From: JBFLYN01 sp040756655
GTDB taxonomy: Bacteria > Bacillota > Sulfobacillia > UBA8153
DNA: 40,526 bases
Direction of reading: 5' to 3'
Assembly: GCA_040756655.1 (NCBI GenBank)
Contig: JBFLYN010000030.1
Coordinates: forward strand, 1-40,526
Below are positions 33,901 through 40,526 of the stretch, in pieces. The notes below the pieces were generated by a model. That model worked only from the letters and a program-made list of their open reading frames with translations. It had not been told where the DNA came from and made no database searches. The stretch's first letter is position 1. Each line of letters opens with the position of its first letter. The position numbers were made by a program, and so were the translations under genes.

Positions 33901-34356
33901 GAAGACCTGGCAGGCACCGTGGAGGTGCTGGTGTTCCCGCGGGTCCTCGAGCAGAGCCGGGGGTTTTTGCGCGTGGGTGCTCCCGTGCTGGTCAAGGGGC
34001 GGGTTTCTCACCAGGAAGACGAAGCCAAGGTCCTTTCCAGTGAGGTGCTTGCCCTGGAAGACCTTGAAGCAACGTCCGAAGTAGCGGTGACCCGCGCACC
34101 CCGGGAATCCCCGGACATGCCGGCCATCCGGGTGGAACTATCCGGGGCGTCCGCTGCCCAACTCAGGTCGTTGCAGCAGCTTCTCAAGGCCCACCCCGGT
34201 GAGAGCCGGGTACTACTGGGATTTGGAAAGAAAACCACGATTCGGGCGGGGCCGGGCTTCAGAGTTCGAGTCGGGGAGGAACTGGTCAAGTCCATAAGCG
34301 GTCTTCTGGGGCCTGGGGCCCTCGACTTGGGGAAGGAGTCGGCCGGGGAAGAGTAG
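30913..34356 (+). CDS. dnaE: DNA polymerase III subunit alpha (DnaE)
   Basis: Replicative DNA polymerase, 1147 residues. The N-terminal PHP domain keeps its metal-binding histidines (VHLHVHTEYSLLDG, ITDHG, NDCHY). The C-family polymerase palm has GPGRGSTAGSLVAY and the catalytic Asp395, Asp397 and Asp399 in PDMDIDF; then SVHAAGVVI, FSKNHAAPYALLSY and a C-terminal OB-fold (GLVTAVKQVATRSGGVMAFMTLED). Start GTG 30913, after GAGGGGGGAG by about 8 bases, with MFVHLHVHTEYS as expected; the open frame begins at 30862 without a signal. It heads the dnaE - small gene - pfkA - pyk run. Confidence 0.96.
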   Translation: MFVHLHVHTEYSLLDGNCRIEPMVRAARELGMPAVAITDHGTMYGVVEFYRACGRYGIKPIIGCEVYVARRTRFDREARLDDDPHHLVLLAENAQGYSNLLHLVSRASVEGFYYRPRVDHELLASCGQGLIALSACHSGEIPRLLLAGRKKEARARASSYRDIFGPEGFFLELQDNGVDGQKRLNTSLAELAGDLGLPLVATNDCHYLAQEDARAHDVLLCIQTNKTVDDASRLKFPSSQFYFRSSQEMRERFRSYPQAITNTLAIAERCCVELEFDSFHLPEFRLPPGTTAHQELRRLCAERLPGRYPQVTPGVTARLEYELATIEKMGFSGYFLIVSDFIDFARSRHIAVGPGRGSTAGSLVAYVLGITDMDPLRHGLVFERFLNLERITLPDMDIDFCVERRGEVIDYVTAKYGSENVAQIITFGSMQPRAVIRDVGRALGWPYADADRIAKAVPAQLGITLDRALELSTELKEAHDTRPEVQELLSIARALEGMPRHASVHAAGVVITPERVDRHVPVQKMPDGTVVTQFTYDALEQMGLLKFDFLGLRTLTVLQEAVRLIEENHGRRLELDSLPLDDEATYALLSRGEAIGVFQLESGWVRQYLKELAPSRFEDIVASIALCRPGPMEYIPEFIRSKRGTPVYPHPVLEPILAETYGIMVYQEQVLQVAATIAGFSLGQADILRRAVGKKKKDLLDDMRLAFVEGAVRQGYTRELAESIYELIMKFANYGFSKNHAAPYALLSYRSAYLKAHYPAEFMAAQLSSLMGSNERIAFYVDECRRLGLGMLPPDINASAVSFSVESRGIRFGLGAVKNLGRAAAGAIVSARASGPFTSLRDFCERVDPRSQNRRALESLIRAGAFDSLRLRRSQLLAMLDGVMESVQAERRRTSANQISLFSGAAAMPEPAADCVPDLPELPLVDRLGEERELLGMYLSGHPLAEHEAKLWALVTAATAELPELPDESQVVLGGLVTAVKQVATRSGGVMAFMTLEDLAGTVEVLVFPRVLEQSRGFLRVGAPVLVKGRVSHQEDEAKVLSSEVLALEDLEATSEVAVTRAPRESPDMPAIRVELSGASAAQLRSLQQLLKAHPGESRVLLGFGKKTTIRAGPGFRVRVGEELVKSISGLLGPGALDLGKESAGEE

Positions 34357-34450
34357 AAGGTTTATACCACTGAGCCGGGGGGAGAATACAGGTGCTAACC
34401 AGAGCCGCTCTTCTCTTTGCTCGCGACTAACACCAGAAGGGGGCCTGGCC

Positions 34451-34654
34451 TTGTGGACTGTGGTGTATATCGCTCCTAACAAGTCCATAGCGGAGATGCT
34501 CAAGGAAGTCCTGGCCAAAGAAGGTCTCCTGGTAATGCTGAGGTCCTCCGGGATACCCCATTTTGGAGCGTCGGGCTCGGTGGAGGTCCTGGTACCCGAG
34601 GGAGAAGTGGAGGAGGCCCACGAGATACTCGCAGGGGTGCTGGGAGTCTGCTGA
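34451..34654 (+). CDS. DUF2007-like small protein
   Basis: 67-residue protein with a ferredoxin-like beta-alpha-beta pattern: WTVVYIAPNKSIAEMLKEVLAKEGLLVMLRS, then VEVLVPEGEVEEAHEILAGV. This matches the DUF2007 group (putative signal-transducing proteins) often placed before pfkA in Clostridia. TTG start, 9 bases after AAGGGGG. Ends 10 bases before pfkA, so co-expression is likely. Function unknown. Confidence 0.7.
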   Translation: MWTVVYIAPNKSIAEMLKEVLAKEGLLVMLRSSGIPHFGASGSVEVLVPEGEVEEAHEILAGVLGVC

Positions 34655-34664
34655 ACACGGGGGA

Positions 34665-35627
34665 ATGGATTTGAGACTGGCGGTGCTGACTAGTGGCGGG
34701 GACGCCCCGGGCATGAATGCTGCCATCCGGGCGGTGGTGCGCCGGGGCATTTTCCTGGGTCATGAGGTCTTCGGCATTTCCCACGGATTTGCCGGTATGG
34801 TAAGAAACAGCATACAACCTTTGCACCTGGGGTCGGTGGCCGACATCATCCACCGGGGTGGGACCATCCTGAGGACGGCGCGCAGTGAGGAGTTCCGAAC
34901 TCCCGGCGGCCGCCGGCAGGCCCTGGAGGCCCTACGGTCTTGGGGCATTGAACACCTGGTGGTCATCGGCGGCGACGGTTCCTTGCGGGGTGCCCGGGAA
35001 TTAGGCCGGGCGGGCGTGGCGGTGGTGGGCATCCCGGCCACCATTGACAACGATATCCCAGGGACCGAGCTCAGCATTGGGTTTGACACCGCGGTGAACA
35101 CCGTGGTGGAAGCTATTGACCGGGTCCGGGACACGGCTACTTCCCATGAGCGCGTATTCGTCATCGAGACCATGGGGCGGGATTCGGGCTTTCTGGCGCT
35201 TGCAGCCGGGCTGGCCGGCGGAGCCGAGTCTATACTCATACCGGAGGTGGCCTGGGACCTGGACGTCATCTGTGACCGCCTCATCCGGGGCCACCGGCGG
35301 GGCAAGGTGCACAGCATCATCCTGGTGGCGGAAGGCGCTGCCCGCGGATTCGACGTGGGAGAGCGCATAGAGCAGTGCACTGGTTTTGAGACCAGGGTTA
35401 CGGTGCTCGGGCACATCCAGCGGGGAGGGACCCCTACCGCTACCGACCGGCTCCTGGGTAGCCGGCTGGGGGCGGCGGCAGTAGACGCATTGCTGGGCGG
35501 TGGCAAGGATCTTGTCGTTGGGCTCCAGGCCGGTAACGAAGTCAGCCTGCACTTGGATGAGGTGCTGGGGCGAGTCCGGCCCACTGACCAGCGGCTTTAC
35601 GATCTCGCCTCGGTGCTGGCCATCTAG
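34665..35627 (+). CDS. pfkA: 6-phosphofructokinase
   Basis: ATP-dependent phosphofructokinase, 320 residues as in the Bacillus enzyme; phosphorylates fructose 6-phosphate. It has VLTSGGDAPGMNAAIRA at the N-terminus, the ATP-site VIGGDGSLRGA, catalytic PATIDNDIPGTE and IETMGRDSGFLA, and the substrate-loop HIQRGGTPTATDR. The GGDGS glycine marks ATP rather than pyrophosphate as donor. ATG 34665 is used; the TTG at 34671 would give better spacing to GGGGG and the usual first residues (MRLAVLTSGG). Followed by pyk after 10 bases. Confidence 0.95.
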   Translation: MDLRLAVLTSGGDAPGMNAAIRAVVRRGIFLGHEVFGISHGFAGMVRNSIQPLHLGSVADIIHRGGTILRTARSEEFRTPGGRRQALEALRSWGIEHLVVIGGDGSLRGARELGRAGVAVVGIPATIDNDIPGTELSIGFDTAVNTVVEAIDRVRDTATSHERVFVIETMGRDSGFLALAAGLAGGAESILIPEVAWDLDVICDRLIRGHRRGKVHSIILVAEGAARGFDVGERIEQCTGFETRVTVLGHIQRGGTPTATDRLLGSRLGAAAVDALLGGGKDLVVGLQAGNEVSLHLDEVLGRVRPTDQRLYDLASVLAI

Positions 35628-35637
35628 GAGGTCTTCC

Positions 35638-37386
35638 ATGCGCAAGACCAAGATCGTGTGTACCATCGGGCCTGCCTCTGAAAGCCCGGCCGTGCTGGAC
35701 CGGCTACTGGCGGCCGGCATGGATGTGGCCCGCTTCAACTTGTCCCATGGCACTCAGGACGAGCACCGGCGGCGGATCAGGGCCGTCCGGGACAGGGCCG
35801 GGCGAGCGGGCAAGTTCGTCGCGCTGATGCTGGACACCCGTGGCCCGGAGATCCGCCTTGGTCAGTTCCAAGACGGCGGGGCCGAACTAGTAGATGGCGC
35901 CGGCGTGGTCCTCACCCCTGAGTCGGTGACCGGCACCAGCCAGTTATTGCCGGTAAACTATGCTGGTCTGGCTGGTGATGTACGGCCGGGAAGCCAGGTT
36001 CTCATCGACGACGGCAACATCATCCTGGAAGTCGTGGCAGTTCGCGGCCGGGATGTGGTTTGCACGGTGCTGGCCGGGGGGATGGTCACGGACCGCAAGA
36101 AGGTAAACCTCCCGGGTGCCTCGGTGGGCCTGGACGCTGTCTCCCGGGATGACGTGGAAGACATCGTTATGGGTGTAGAAGAAGAAGTTCACTACATTGC
36201 CGCCTCGTTTATACGCAAACCCGAGGACATGGTGGAAGTCCGCCGGGTCGTAGAGCGTAATGGCGGCAACATTCTTCTTATCGCCAAGATAGAATCCCGG
36301 GAAGGTGTGGATAACCTCGACCAGATCCTCAAGGTCAGTGATGGGCTCATGGTGGCCCGGGGCGACTTGGGGGTGGAGATACCTGCAGAGGAAGTCCCGC
36401 TCCTGCAGAAACACATGATCGAAGAGGCCAACCGGGCAGGCAAGCCGGTGATCACTGCCACCCAAATGCTGGAATCCATGGTCGCCCGGCCCCGGCCCAC
36501 CCGCGCCGAGGCCAGCGATGTGGCCAACGCTATCTTGGATGGTTCCGACGCGGTGATGCTTTCGGCCGAGACGGCCACCGGCAAGTACCCGGTGGAATCC
36601 GTCCAGGTCATGCACAGGATTGCGTGTACCACCGAGCACTCCCTGGACTACCGGGCCATCCTTGCCCGCAAAGCGGTAGGCATGGCCCGCACCGTCACCG
36701 ACGCTATCAGTCATGCCACCGCCCAGGCCGCACTGGATCTGGGGGCCCGGGCCATCATCACCGCCACCGAGTCGGGGCACACCGCCCGCATGGTTGCCAA
36801 GTACCGTCCACGAGCGCCGGTACTGGCTGCCACCCCCCGGTTGATCACCGCGTGCCGTTTGTCGCTGGTTTGGGGGGCAGTACCCCTGCTCGTGGAGGCA
36901 GCCGAGAGCACCGAACGGCTGGTGGATAACGCCGTCCACGGAGCCCTGGAGGCTGGCTTGATCACCCCTGGGGACTTGGTGGTCATTACGGCGGGTGTCC
37001 CGGCCGGCATTCCCGGTACTACCAACCTCATGCAAGTCCACACTGTGGGCGATGTGCTCCTGAGAGGAACGGGCATCCAGCGTTCTGCAACCGGGCCGGT
37101 GTGCGTGGCGCGCACCGCGGCCGAGGCCGAAAGGAAGTTCCGTTTTGGTGATATCCTGGTCACCACCATGACTGACCGCGATTTTGTGCCCTTCATGAAA
37201 CAGGCTGCGGGCGTCATTGCCGAAGAAGGGGGCCTAACTTCCCACGCAGCCATCGCCGGCCTGAACCTGGAACTGGCGGTCATCGTCGGGGCCGAGGGTG
37301 CTACCGGCAAGCTGGCCGACGGCGACATCATCACCATCGATGGTGCCCGGGGCCTGGTCTACCGGGGACCGGCCCGGGTGTTGTAG
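35638..37386 (+). CDS. pyk: Pyruvate kinase with C-terminal PEP-utilising domain
   Basis: Last step of glycolysis: phosphoenolpyruvate and ADP to pyruvate and ATP. 582 residues, about 110 longer than the basic enzyme. The N-terminus is RKTKIVCTIGPASES; the barrel has ARFNLSHG, IAKIESREGV, VARGDLGVEIP and the ITATQMLESM block. The extra domain, as in Geobacillus and other Bacillus-type pyruvate kinases, has the phosphohistidine-type motif GGLTSHAAIAG with His536. ATG 35638 with AGGAGG 7 bases upstream. Co-transcribed with pfkA (10-base gap). Confidence 0.96.
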   Translation: MRKTKIVCTIGPASESPAVLDRLLAAGMDVARFNLSHGTQDEHRRRIRAVRDRAGRAGKFVALMLDTRGPEIRLGQFQDGGAELVDGAGVVLTPESVTGTSQLLPVNYAGLAGDVRPGSQVLIDDGNIILEVVAVRGRDVVCTVLAGGMVTDRKKVNLPGASVGLDAVSRDDVEDIVMGVEEEVHYIAASFIRKPEDMVEVRRVVERNGGNILLIAKIESREGVDNLDQILKVSDGLMVARGDLGVEIPAEEVPLLQKHMIEEANRAGKPVITATQMLESMVARPRPTRAEASDVANAILDGSDAVMLSAETATGKYPVESVQVMHRIACTTEHSLDYRAILARKAVGMARTVTDAISHATAQAALDLGARAIITATESGHTARMVAKYRPRAPVLAATPRLITACRLSLVWGAVPLLVEAAESTERLVDNAVHGALEAGLITPGDLVVITAGVPAGIPGTTNLMQVHTVGDVLLRGTGIQRSATGPVCVARTAAEAERKFRFGDILVTTMTDRDFVPFMKQAAGVIAEEGGLTSHAAIAGLNLELAVIVGAEGATGKLADGDIITIDGARGLVYRGPARVL

Positions 37387-37407
37387 AGAGACTGGAGGGG
37401 AGACAAA

Positions 37408-37821
37408 GTGAGAGGGAGAAGGATCTTGCTCTACCTGATACTCCTGTTTACCCTGTTCCCCGTGGCCGAACTGGCCCTGCTCATCCAGGTGGGGAAGCGC
37501 ATCGGCACCCTGTACACCGTATTGATCATCCTGGGCACCGGTGTGCTCGGCGCGTACCTGGCCAAATCCCAGGGGCTGAGCGTGATCCGCCAGGTCAAGG
37601 AACGCGTAGGACAGGGACAGGTTCCGGCCAACGAGATCATCGATGGGGTGCTGGTGCTGTTCGGCGCCGCCTTCTTGGTCACTCCCGGGCTGGTCACGGA
37701 CGTGATCGGGCTTAGTGCCGTGGTCCCGCCCACGCGGACTCTATACCGCGAGGTCATCAAGCGCCGGATCATGAGATTGCTGGGAGGCGCCAGCGACATT
37801 ATCCATATCCGGAGGAGCTAG
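37408..37821 (+). CDS. fxsA: FxsA family membrane protein
   Basis: 137-residue inner-membrane protein of the FxsA family (named for suppression of F-plasmid exclusion of phage T7 in E. coli). Two N-terminal hydrophobic segments (LLYLILLFTLFPVAELALLI and LYTVLIILGTGVLGAYLAKSQG) and a third around FGAAFLVTPGLVTDVIGL carry the family's signature. GTG 37408, after GGAGGGGAG by 8 bases. Lies 21 bases after pyk and 5 before the MoxR gene. Native role unknown. Confidence 0.9.
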   Translation: MRGRRILLYLILLFTLFPVAELALLIQVGKRIGTLYTVLIILGTGVLGAYLAKSQGLSVIRQVKERVGQGQVPANEIIDGVLVLFGAAFLVTPGLVTDVIGLSAVVPPTRTLYREVIKRRIMRLLGGASDIIHIRRS

Positions 37822-37826
37822 CGTCC

Positions 37827-38723
37827 TTGGAACTGACACTCGACTGGCTTAGGCGGGCCTTTCAGGCTGAAGGCTATGTGTGCGGCGACGAACTCCTGGT
37901 TCCCGTGTACCTGGCACTAGCGCTGCAAAAGCCCCTGCTGGTGGAGGGTGCGCCGGGCGTAGGCAAGACCGAACTGGCCAAGACCCTGGCCCGCTGCCTG
38001 GACACCCGGCTCATCCGATTGCAGTGCTACGAAGGGCTGGACGAAAACAAGGCGTTCTATGAGTGGAACTACCAGCGCCAACTCATCCGCATCCAGCTGG
38101 CGGGAGCCCAGGGCGGCGCGGTGGTAGAGGAAGACGTGTTCTCCCCGGACTACCTCCTGGAGCGGCCACTTCTCCAGGCCATCCGCGCCGGGGAGCGGGT
38201 AGTACTTCTCATCGACGAAGTCGACCGCACCGACGAGGAGTTTGAAGCGTTCCTTTTTGAAGTCTTGTCGGACTTCCAAGTATCCATCCCCGAACTGGGT
38301 ACGGTTCGGGCCCAGGCCATCCCGGTGGTGGTGCTTACTTCCAACCGGGCCCGGGACCTGTCTGATGCTCTCAAACGTCGTTGTGTCTACCTCTTTATCG
38401 ACTACCCTTCCGTCCAACGCGAATTATCTATAGTGCGCACGCGGTTGCCCGGTGCCGGCGAGCAGTTGGCCCGTCAGGTGGCGCTGGCCGTAAGCCACAT
38501 TCGTTCTCATCCTGAGGTCCAGAAGAAACCGTCCATTGCCGAGACATTGGACTGGGCGGCGGCCTTGGTCCGGCTTGGCCGGGGAGAACTGGACCCGGAC
38601 GCCATCGACCGCACCCTGAACCTGGTGCTAAAAAGCCACGACGACCTCAGGCTCTTCCGGGTCGAGCCGCAGCGCAACGCCTTGTCGGCAGCAGCCCGCG
38701 GTGAGGGTCTGACCCGGCCGTGA
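37827..38723 (+). CDS. MoxR/CoxD-type AAA+ ATPase
   Basis: 298-residue AAA+ ATPase of the MoxR group, chaperones that insert metal cofactors or remodel proteins together with a VWA-domain partner. Walker A GAPGVGKTE is at 41-49, Walker B VVLLIDEVDRTDEEFEAFLFEVLSD, sensor LTSNRARDLSDALKRRC. Start TTG 37827, 5 bases after fxsA. Its stop overlaps the start of the VWA gene by 4 bases, so the two are translationally coupled. It resembles CoxD of CO-dehydrogenase clusters more than generic MoxR, but no molybdenum-enzyme gene is here. Confidence 0.88.
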   Translation: MELTLDWLRRAFQAEGYVCGDELLVPVYLALALQKPLLVEGAPGVGKTELAKTLARCLDTRLIRLQCYEGLDENKAFYEWNYQRQLIRIQLAGAQGGAVVEEDVFSPDYLLERPLLQAIRAGERVVLLIDEVDRTDEEFEAFLFEVLSDFQVSIPELGTVRAQAIPVVVLTSNRARDLSDALKRRCVYLFIDYPSVQRELSIVRTRLPGAGEQLARQVALAVSHIRSHPEVQKKPSIAETLDWAAALVRLGRGELDPDAIDRTLNLVLKSHDDLRLFRVEPQRNALSAAARGEGLTRP

Positions 38724-39988
38724 ACGACCACGTTATCCACAGCCTGGCCCGCTTTACCGCCCTGTTGCGGGCGCTGGGAGCCCGGCCGGGGGCGGCCGAA
38801 TTCCTGGATGCGCTGCAGGCCCTCTCCCTGGTAGAGTGGGAAAGCCGGCGAGAAGTCCAGAGCGCCCTGCGGTCCACCCTGGCCAAGGGCCCGGCTGACG
38901 CGGCCAGGTTTGATCGCGCTTTTGATTTCTTTTTTGCATCCGGAGCCCGCCGCGAAGAGCAGTTGAAGACGCTGGAAGTGAGAGAACAAGCTGAGCAGGC
39001 GGCCCGAGAGAAAGCCCGCCGCGAGTTGGTGTTCCAAGGCAAACCCCTGGGCCTATCTACGTCGGACTCTGCTACCTATGCGGCGCTACGACCCGAGGAC
39101 CGCATCAGGCTCAATGAGTTTCTCGAGCGCACGTCCAATGGGCTCAACGTTGACCAGAGGTTTTTGCCGGTAGCCCAGAAGATCATAGAGGGCTACCTAG
39201 AACGCTGGCGGCGCCAGCTGCCCCCCGGGTCTTCCCGGACCAGCCGGGTACTGGGGGAATTGCTGGGGTCCGGAGCCGGGCAGGGAGGCGAACTCCTGGA
39301 GCGGGATTTTCGCCTGCTTGGCGAAGAGGACCTGCCCCAGTTTCGCCTGGCTCTCCGCGTCCTGGCGCGCAGGTTGGCTTCGAGGGTATCCCGCCGGTAC
39401 CGGCGCTCTCAACACAAACGGATTCTGGATTTTCGGCGGACGGCCCGCTCTAACCTGCGTTACGGCGGGGCCATGTTCGACCTCCGCCACCGGGCCCGCC
39501 GCCTGGACCGGCCGGATATACTGCTGCTTTGCGACGTATCCGGGTCCATGCTGCCTTACGCTGAGTTTGTCTCCCAGTTCATCCGCGGTCTCCATGATGT
39601 GGTATCGCGGGTGCACACGTTCACCTTTGCCGACGAGCTCGAGAAAGGACCCGTCGGGAATGGAAGATGGGGAGGAGGCACCAACCTGGCCCGGGCTCTG
39701 GATCAGCTCCTGGCTGTATACGACGCTTGCCTGAACCCCCGCACGTGCGTCATACTGGTCTCGGACACCAAGACCCTGCACGGACAGGACGCTGCCGCCA
39801 ACCTGCAACTGCTGGCCCGGCGAGTCAGGAAGATCCTGTGGTTGAACCCGCTACCCAAAGAACAGTGGCAGCGCCTGCCTCATCAGGCCGCCTTTTCCCG
39901 CTACTGCACCATGGCTGAATGCAACAACCTGTCCCAGCTGGAATGCATCGTGAAAAACCGGGTATTTGGGTCACCGTGCCCTCCTTGA
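38720..39988 (+). CDS. VWA domain-containing protein, CoxE type
   Basis: 422-residue cytoplasmic protein whose C-terminal half is a von Willebrand A fold. The MIDAS metal site is complete: DVSGSM at about 272-277, Thr in GGGTNLARAL and Asp in LVSDTK. An N-terminal helical charged part (about 1-200) is typical of CoxE. GTG 38720 overlaps the MoxR stop by 4 bases. CoxD/CoxE pairs mature the molybdenum-copper site of CO dehydrogenase or related xanthine-dehydrogenase-type enzymes. Here the target enzyme is not in view. Confidence 0.88.
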   Translation: MNDHVIHSLARFTALLRALGARPGAAEFLDALQALSLVEWESRREVQSALRSTLAKGPADAARFDRAFDFFFASGARREEQLKTLEVREQAEQAAREKARRELVFQGKPLGLSTSDSATYAALRPEDRIRLNEFLERTSNGLNVDQRFLPVAQKIIEGYLERWRRQLPPGSSRTSRVLGELLGSGAGQGGELLERDFRLLGEEDLPQFRLALRVLARRLASRVSRRYRRSQHKRILDFRRTARSNLRYGGAMFDLRHRARRLDRPDILLLCDVSGSMLPYAEFVSQFIRGLHDVVSRVHTFTFADELEKGPVGNGRWGGGTNLARALDQLLAVYDACLNPRTCVILVSDTKTLHGQDAAANLQLLARRVRKILWLNPLPKEQWQRLPHQAAFSRYCTMAECNNLSQLECIVKNRVFGSPCPP

Positions 39989-40179
39989 TTTCGACGGGCC
40001 TTTCAGGACAGCAGCCCTTGTGCACGAGCAAGACCTCGTGGCTTGGGCAACTTGCCTCCATGGCCGGATTGCATACCTGCAGTGGGCGGGTAGTTGCGCG
40101 GGCGTAGCGCGTCTTCGCGCCCTGTGAAAGAGTTCTGCACGCGGCATCTGACCTGCAGTGACTTGGAAGAACTCCTGCC
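39989..40179. other. Gap between VWA gene and right insertion sequence
   Basis: About 190 bases without a recognisable gene. It holds a 6-bp stem CACGAG/CTCGTG (about 40022-40053), possibly a weak transcription end for the MoxR/VWA genes, and short hairpin-capable GC stretches near 40095-40125. Confidence 0.3.
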
Positions 40180-40432
40180 GTAAGAGTAAAGTAATTATGG
40201 GGAGTTGACGGAAAAGGAAGGACGAAAAGCCACTGATCCCGTAGGTATTCCTTTGGTGGAAGCAATAACCGAGGGAGAGCTTCTCGTTATGGGACAGGTT
40301 CGTCGAGAGATGGTGGTATCCTTCCGGGAGTTGGAGAGTTTTCTGTTTGGGAAGTTGCAGGAGCTGTTTATCCAGACCATGCAGGAGATCTTGGAGCAGT
40401 TGGATGCCATGCTGCTGGTAACTCGGGACCCG
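40180..40432. repeat. Long inverted repeat, right arm (ISLre2 end)
   Basis: Inverted counterpart of 1-252. The start at 40180 (GTAAGAG) marks where similarity to the left arm begins, so it is at or near the element's 5' end. It holds the leader and the first 48 transposase codons; the element continues to the window end. Confidence 0.85.
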
Positions 40433-40526
40433 GCTCGCTATGAGGTCAAAGACACGCGGGAGCGGACCGTGGACACGCTGGTAGGGACAGTGACCTATCG
40501 ACGGCGGTACTACCGGGACCGGGAGA
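40289..40526 (+). mobile_element. ISLre2-type transposase, N-terminal fragment (right end)
   Basis: First 79 codons of a transposase that runs off the window. ATG 40289, 9 bases after GAGGGAGAG; an in-frame GTG at 40256 has no good ribosome binding site. The translation MGQVRREMVVSFRELESFLF..., then VDTLVGTVTYRRRYYRDR, is typical of the UPF0236/ISLre2 family; the TV.T..G.V...RRYY block precedes the catalytic domain. No lesion in the visible part. Confidence 0.8.

Noticed and set aside
1..40526. A 40-kb composite transposon bounded by the two ISLre2 ends
   Set aside because: The interior holds housekeeping genes (dnaE, murD, pfkA, pyk) and reads as ordinary chromosome. No target duplication can be seen because both elements run out of the window.
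1..40526. CRISPR arrays, rRNA and tRNA genes
   Set aside because: No regularly spaced direct repeats, no rRNA-like stretch and no cloverleaf with GTTCRA-type arm was seen in the intergenic DNA on reading both strands.

Overview
The window looks like a chromosomal segment, possibly a whole assembly contig, from a GC-rich, Gram-positive member of the Firmicutes (Clostridia / Moorella-Desulfotomaculum-like or a neighbouring lineage). The pointers are a HutP antiterminator, an AgrB/AgrD peptide-signalling pair, FxsA, a pyruvate kinase carrying the extra C-terminal PEP-synthase-like domain of Bacillus-type enzymes, the dnaE - small protein - pfkA - pyk order, frequent GTG/TTG starts and strong AGGAGG-type ribosome binding sites. 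No rRNA, tRNA or CRISPR array was seen. Both ends lie inside copies of the same ISLre2-type insertion sequence, in opposite orientation and both reading outward.

Region 1 (1-1330): outward-facing transposase start, a decayed DDE transposase and gene-free DNA. Region 2 (1334-15100, plus 15972-18697): a peptide-use island. It has three oligopeptide/dipeptide ABC transporter operons. The first is complete (binding lipoprotein, two permeases, two ATPases). The second (+) and third (-) have a binding protein and two permeases but no ATPases, so they may borrow the first operon's pair. Two metallopeptidases (M42 and M24) lie between operons 1 and 2. An aldo/keto reductase and a small membrane-protein gene follow. 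The third operon's second permease and the membrane-protein gene each carry a one-base frameshift at a G run.

Region 3 (18700-22960): a histidine-use operon hutU-hutH-hutP. Upstream of hutU are four NAG triplets at exact 7-base periodicity, just before a terminator-like hairpin, which fits a HutP-controlled attenuator. Region 4 (23010-25460, minus strand): an agr-like quorum-sensing locus: AgrB, a 39-residue AgrD-type peptide that is easily overlooked, and a membrane protein resembling an AgrC sensor domain without its kinase, next to a scrambled IS21 fragment; an ATP-synthase-I-like protein lies upstream. The predicted signal has Ser where most AgrD peptides have Cys, suggesting a lactone.

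Region 5 (25500-30640): a tandem two-domain nitrilase whose second domain has lost the catalytic Cys, an aspartate-type aminotransferase, a MurD ligase and an endonuclease III. Region 6 (30650-40000): a small zinc-ribbon gene divergent from dnaE, then a small DUF2007-like gene, pfkA, pyk, fxsA and a MoxR ATPase / VWA protein pair of CoxD/CoxE type. The sequence ends in the second ISLre2 copy.

All family assignments are by reading motifs in the translations; no database search was run.
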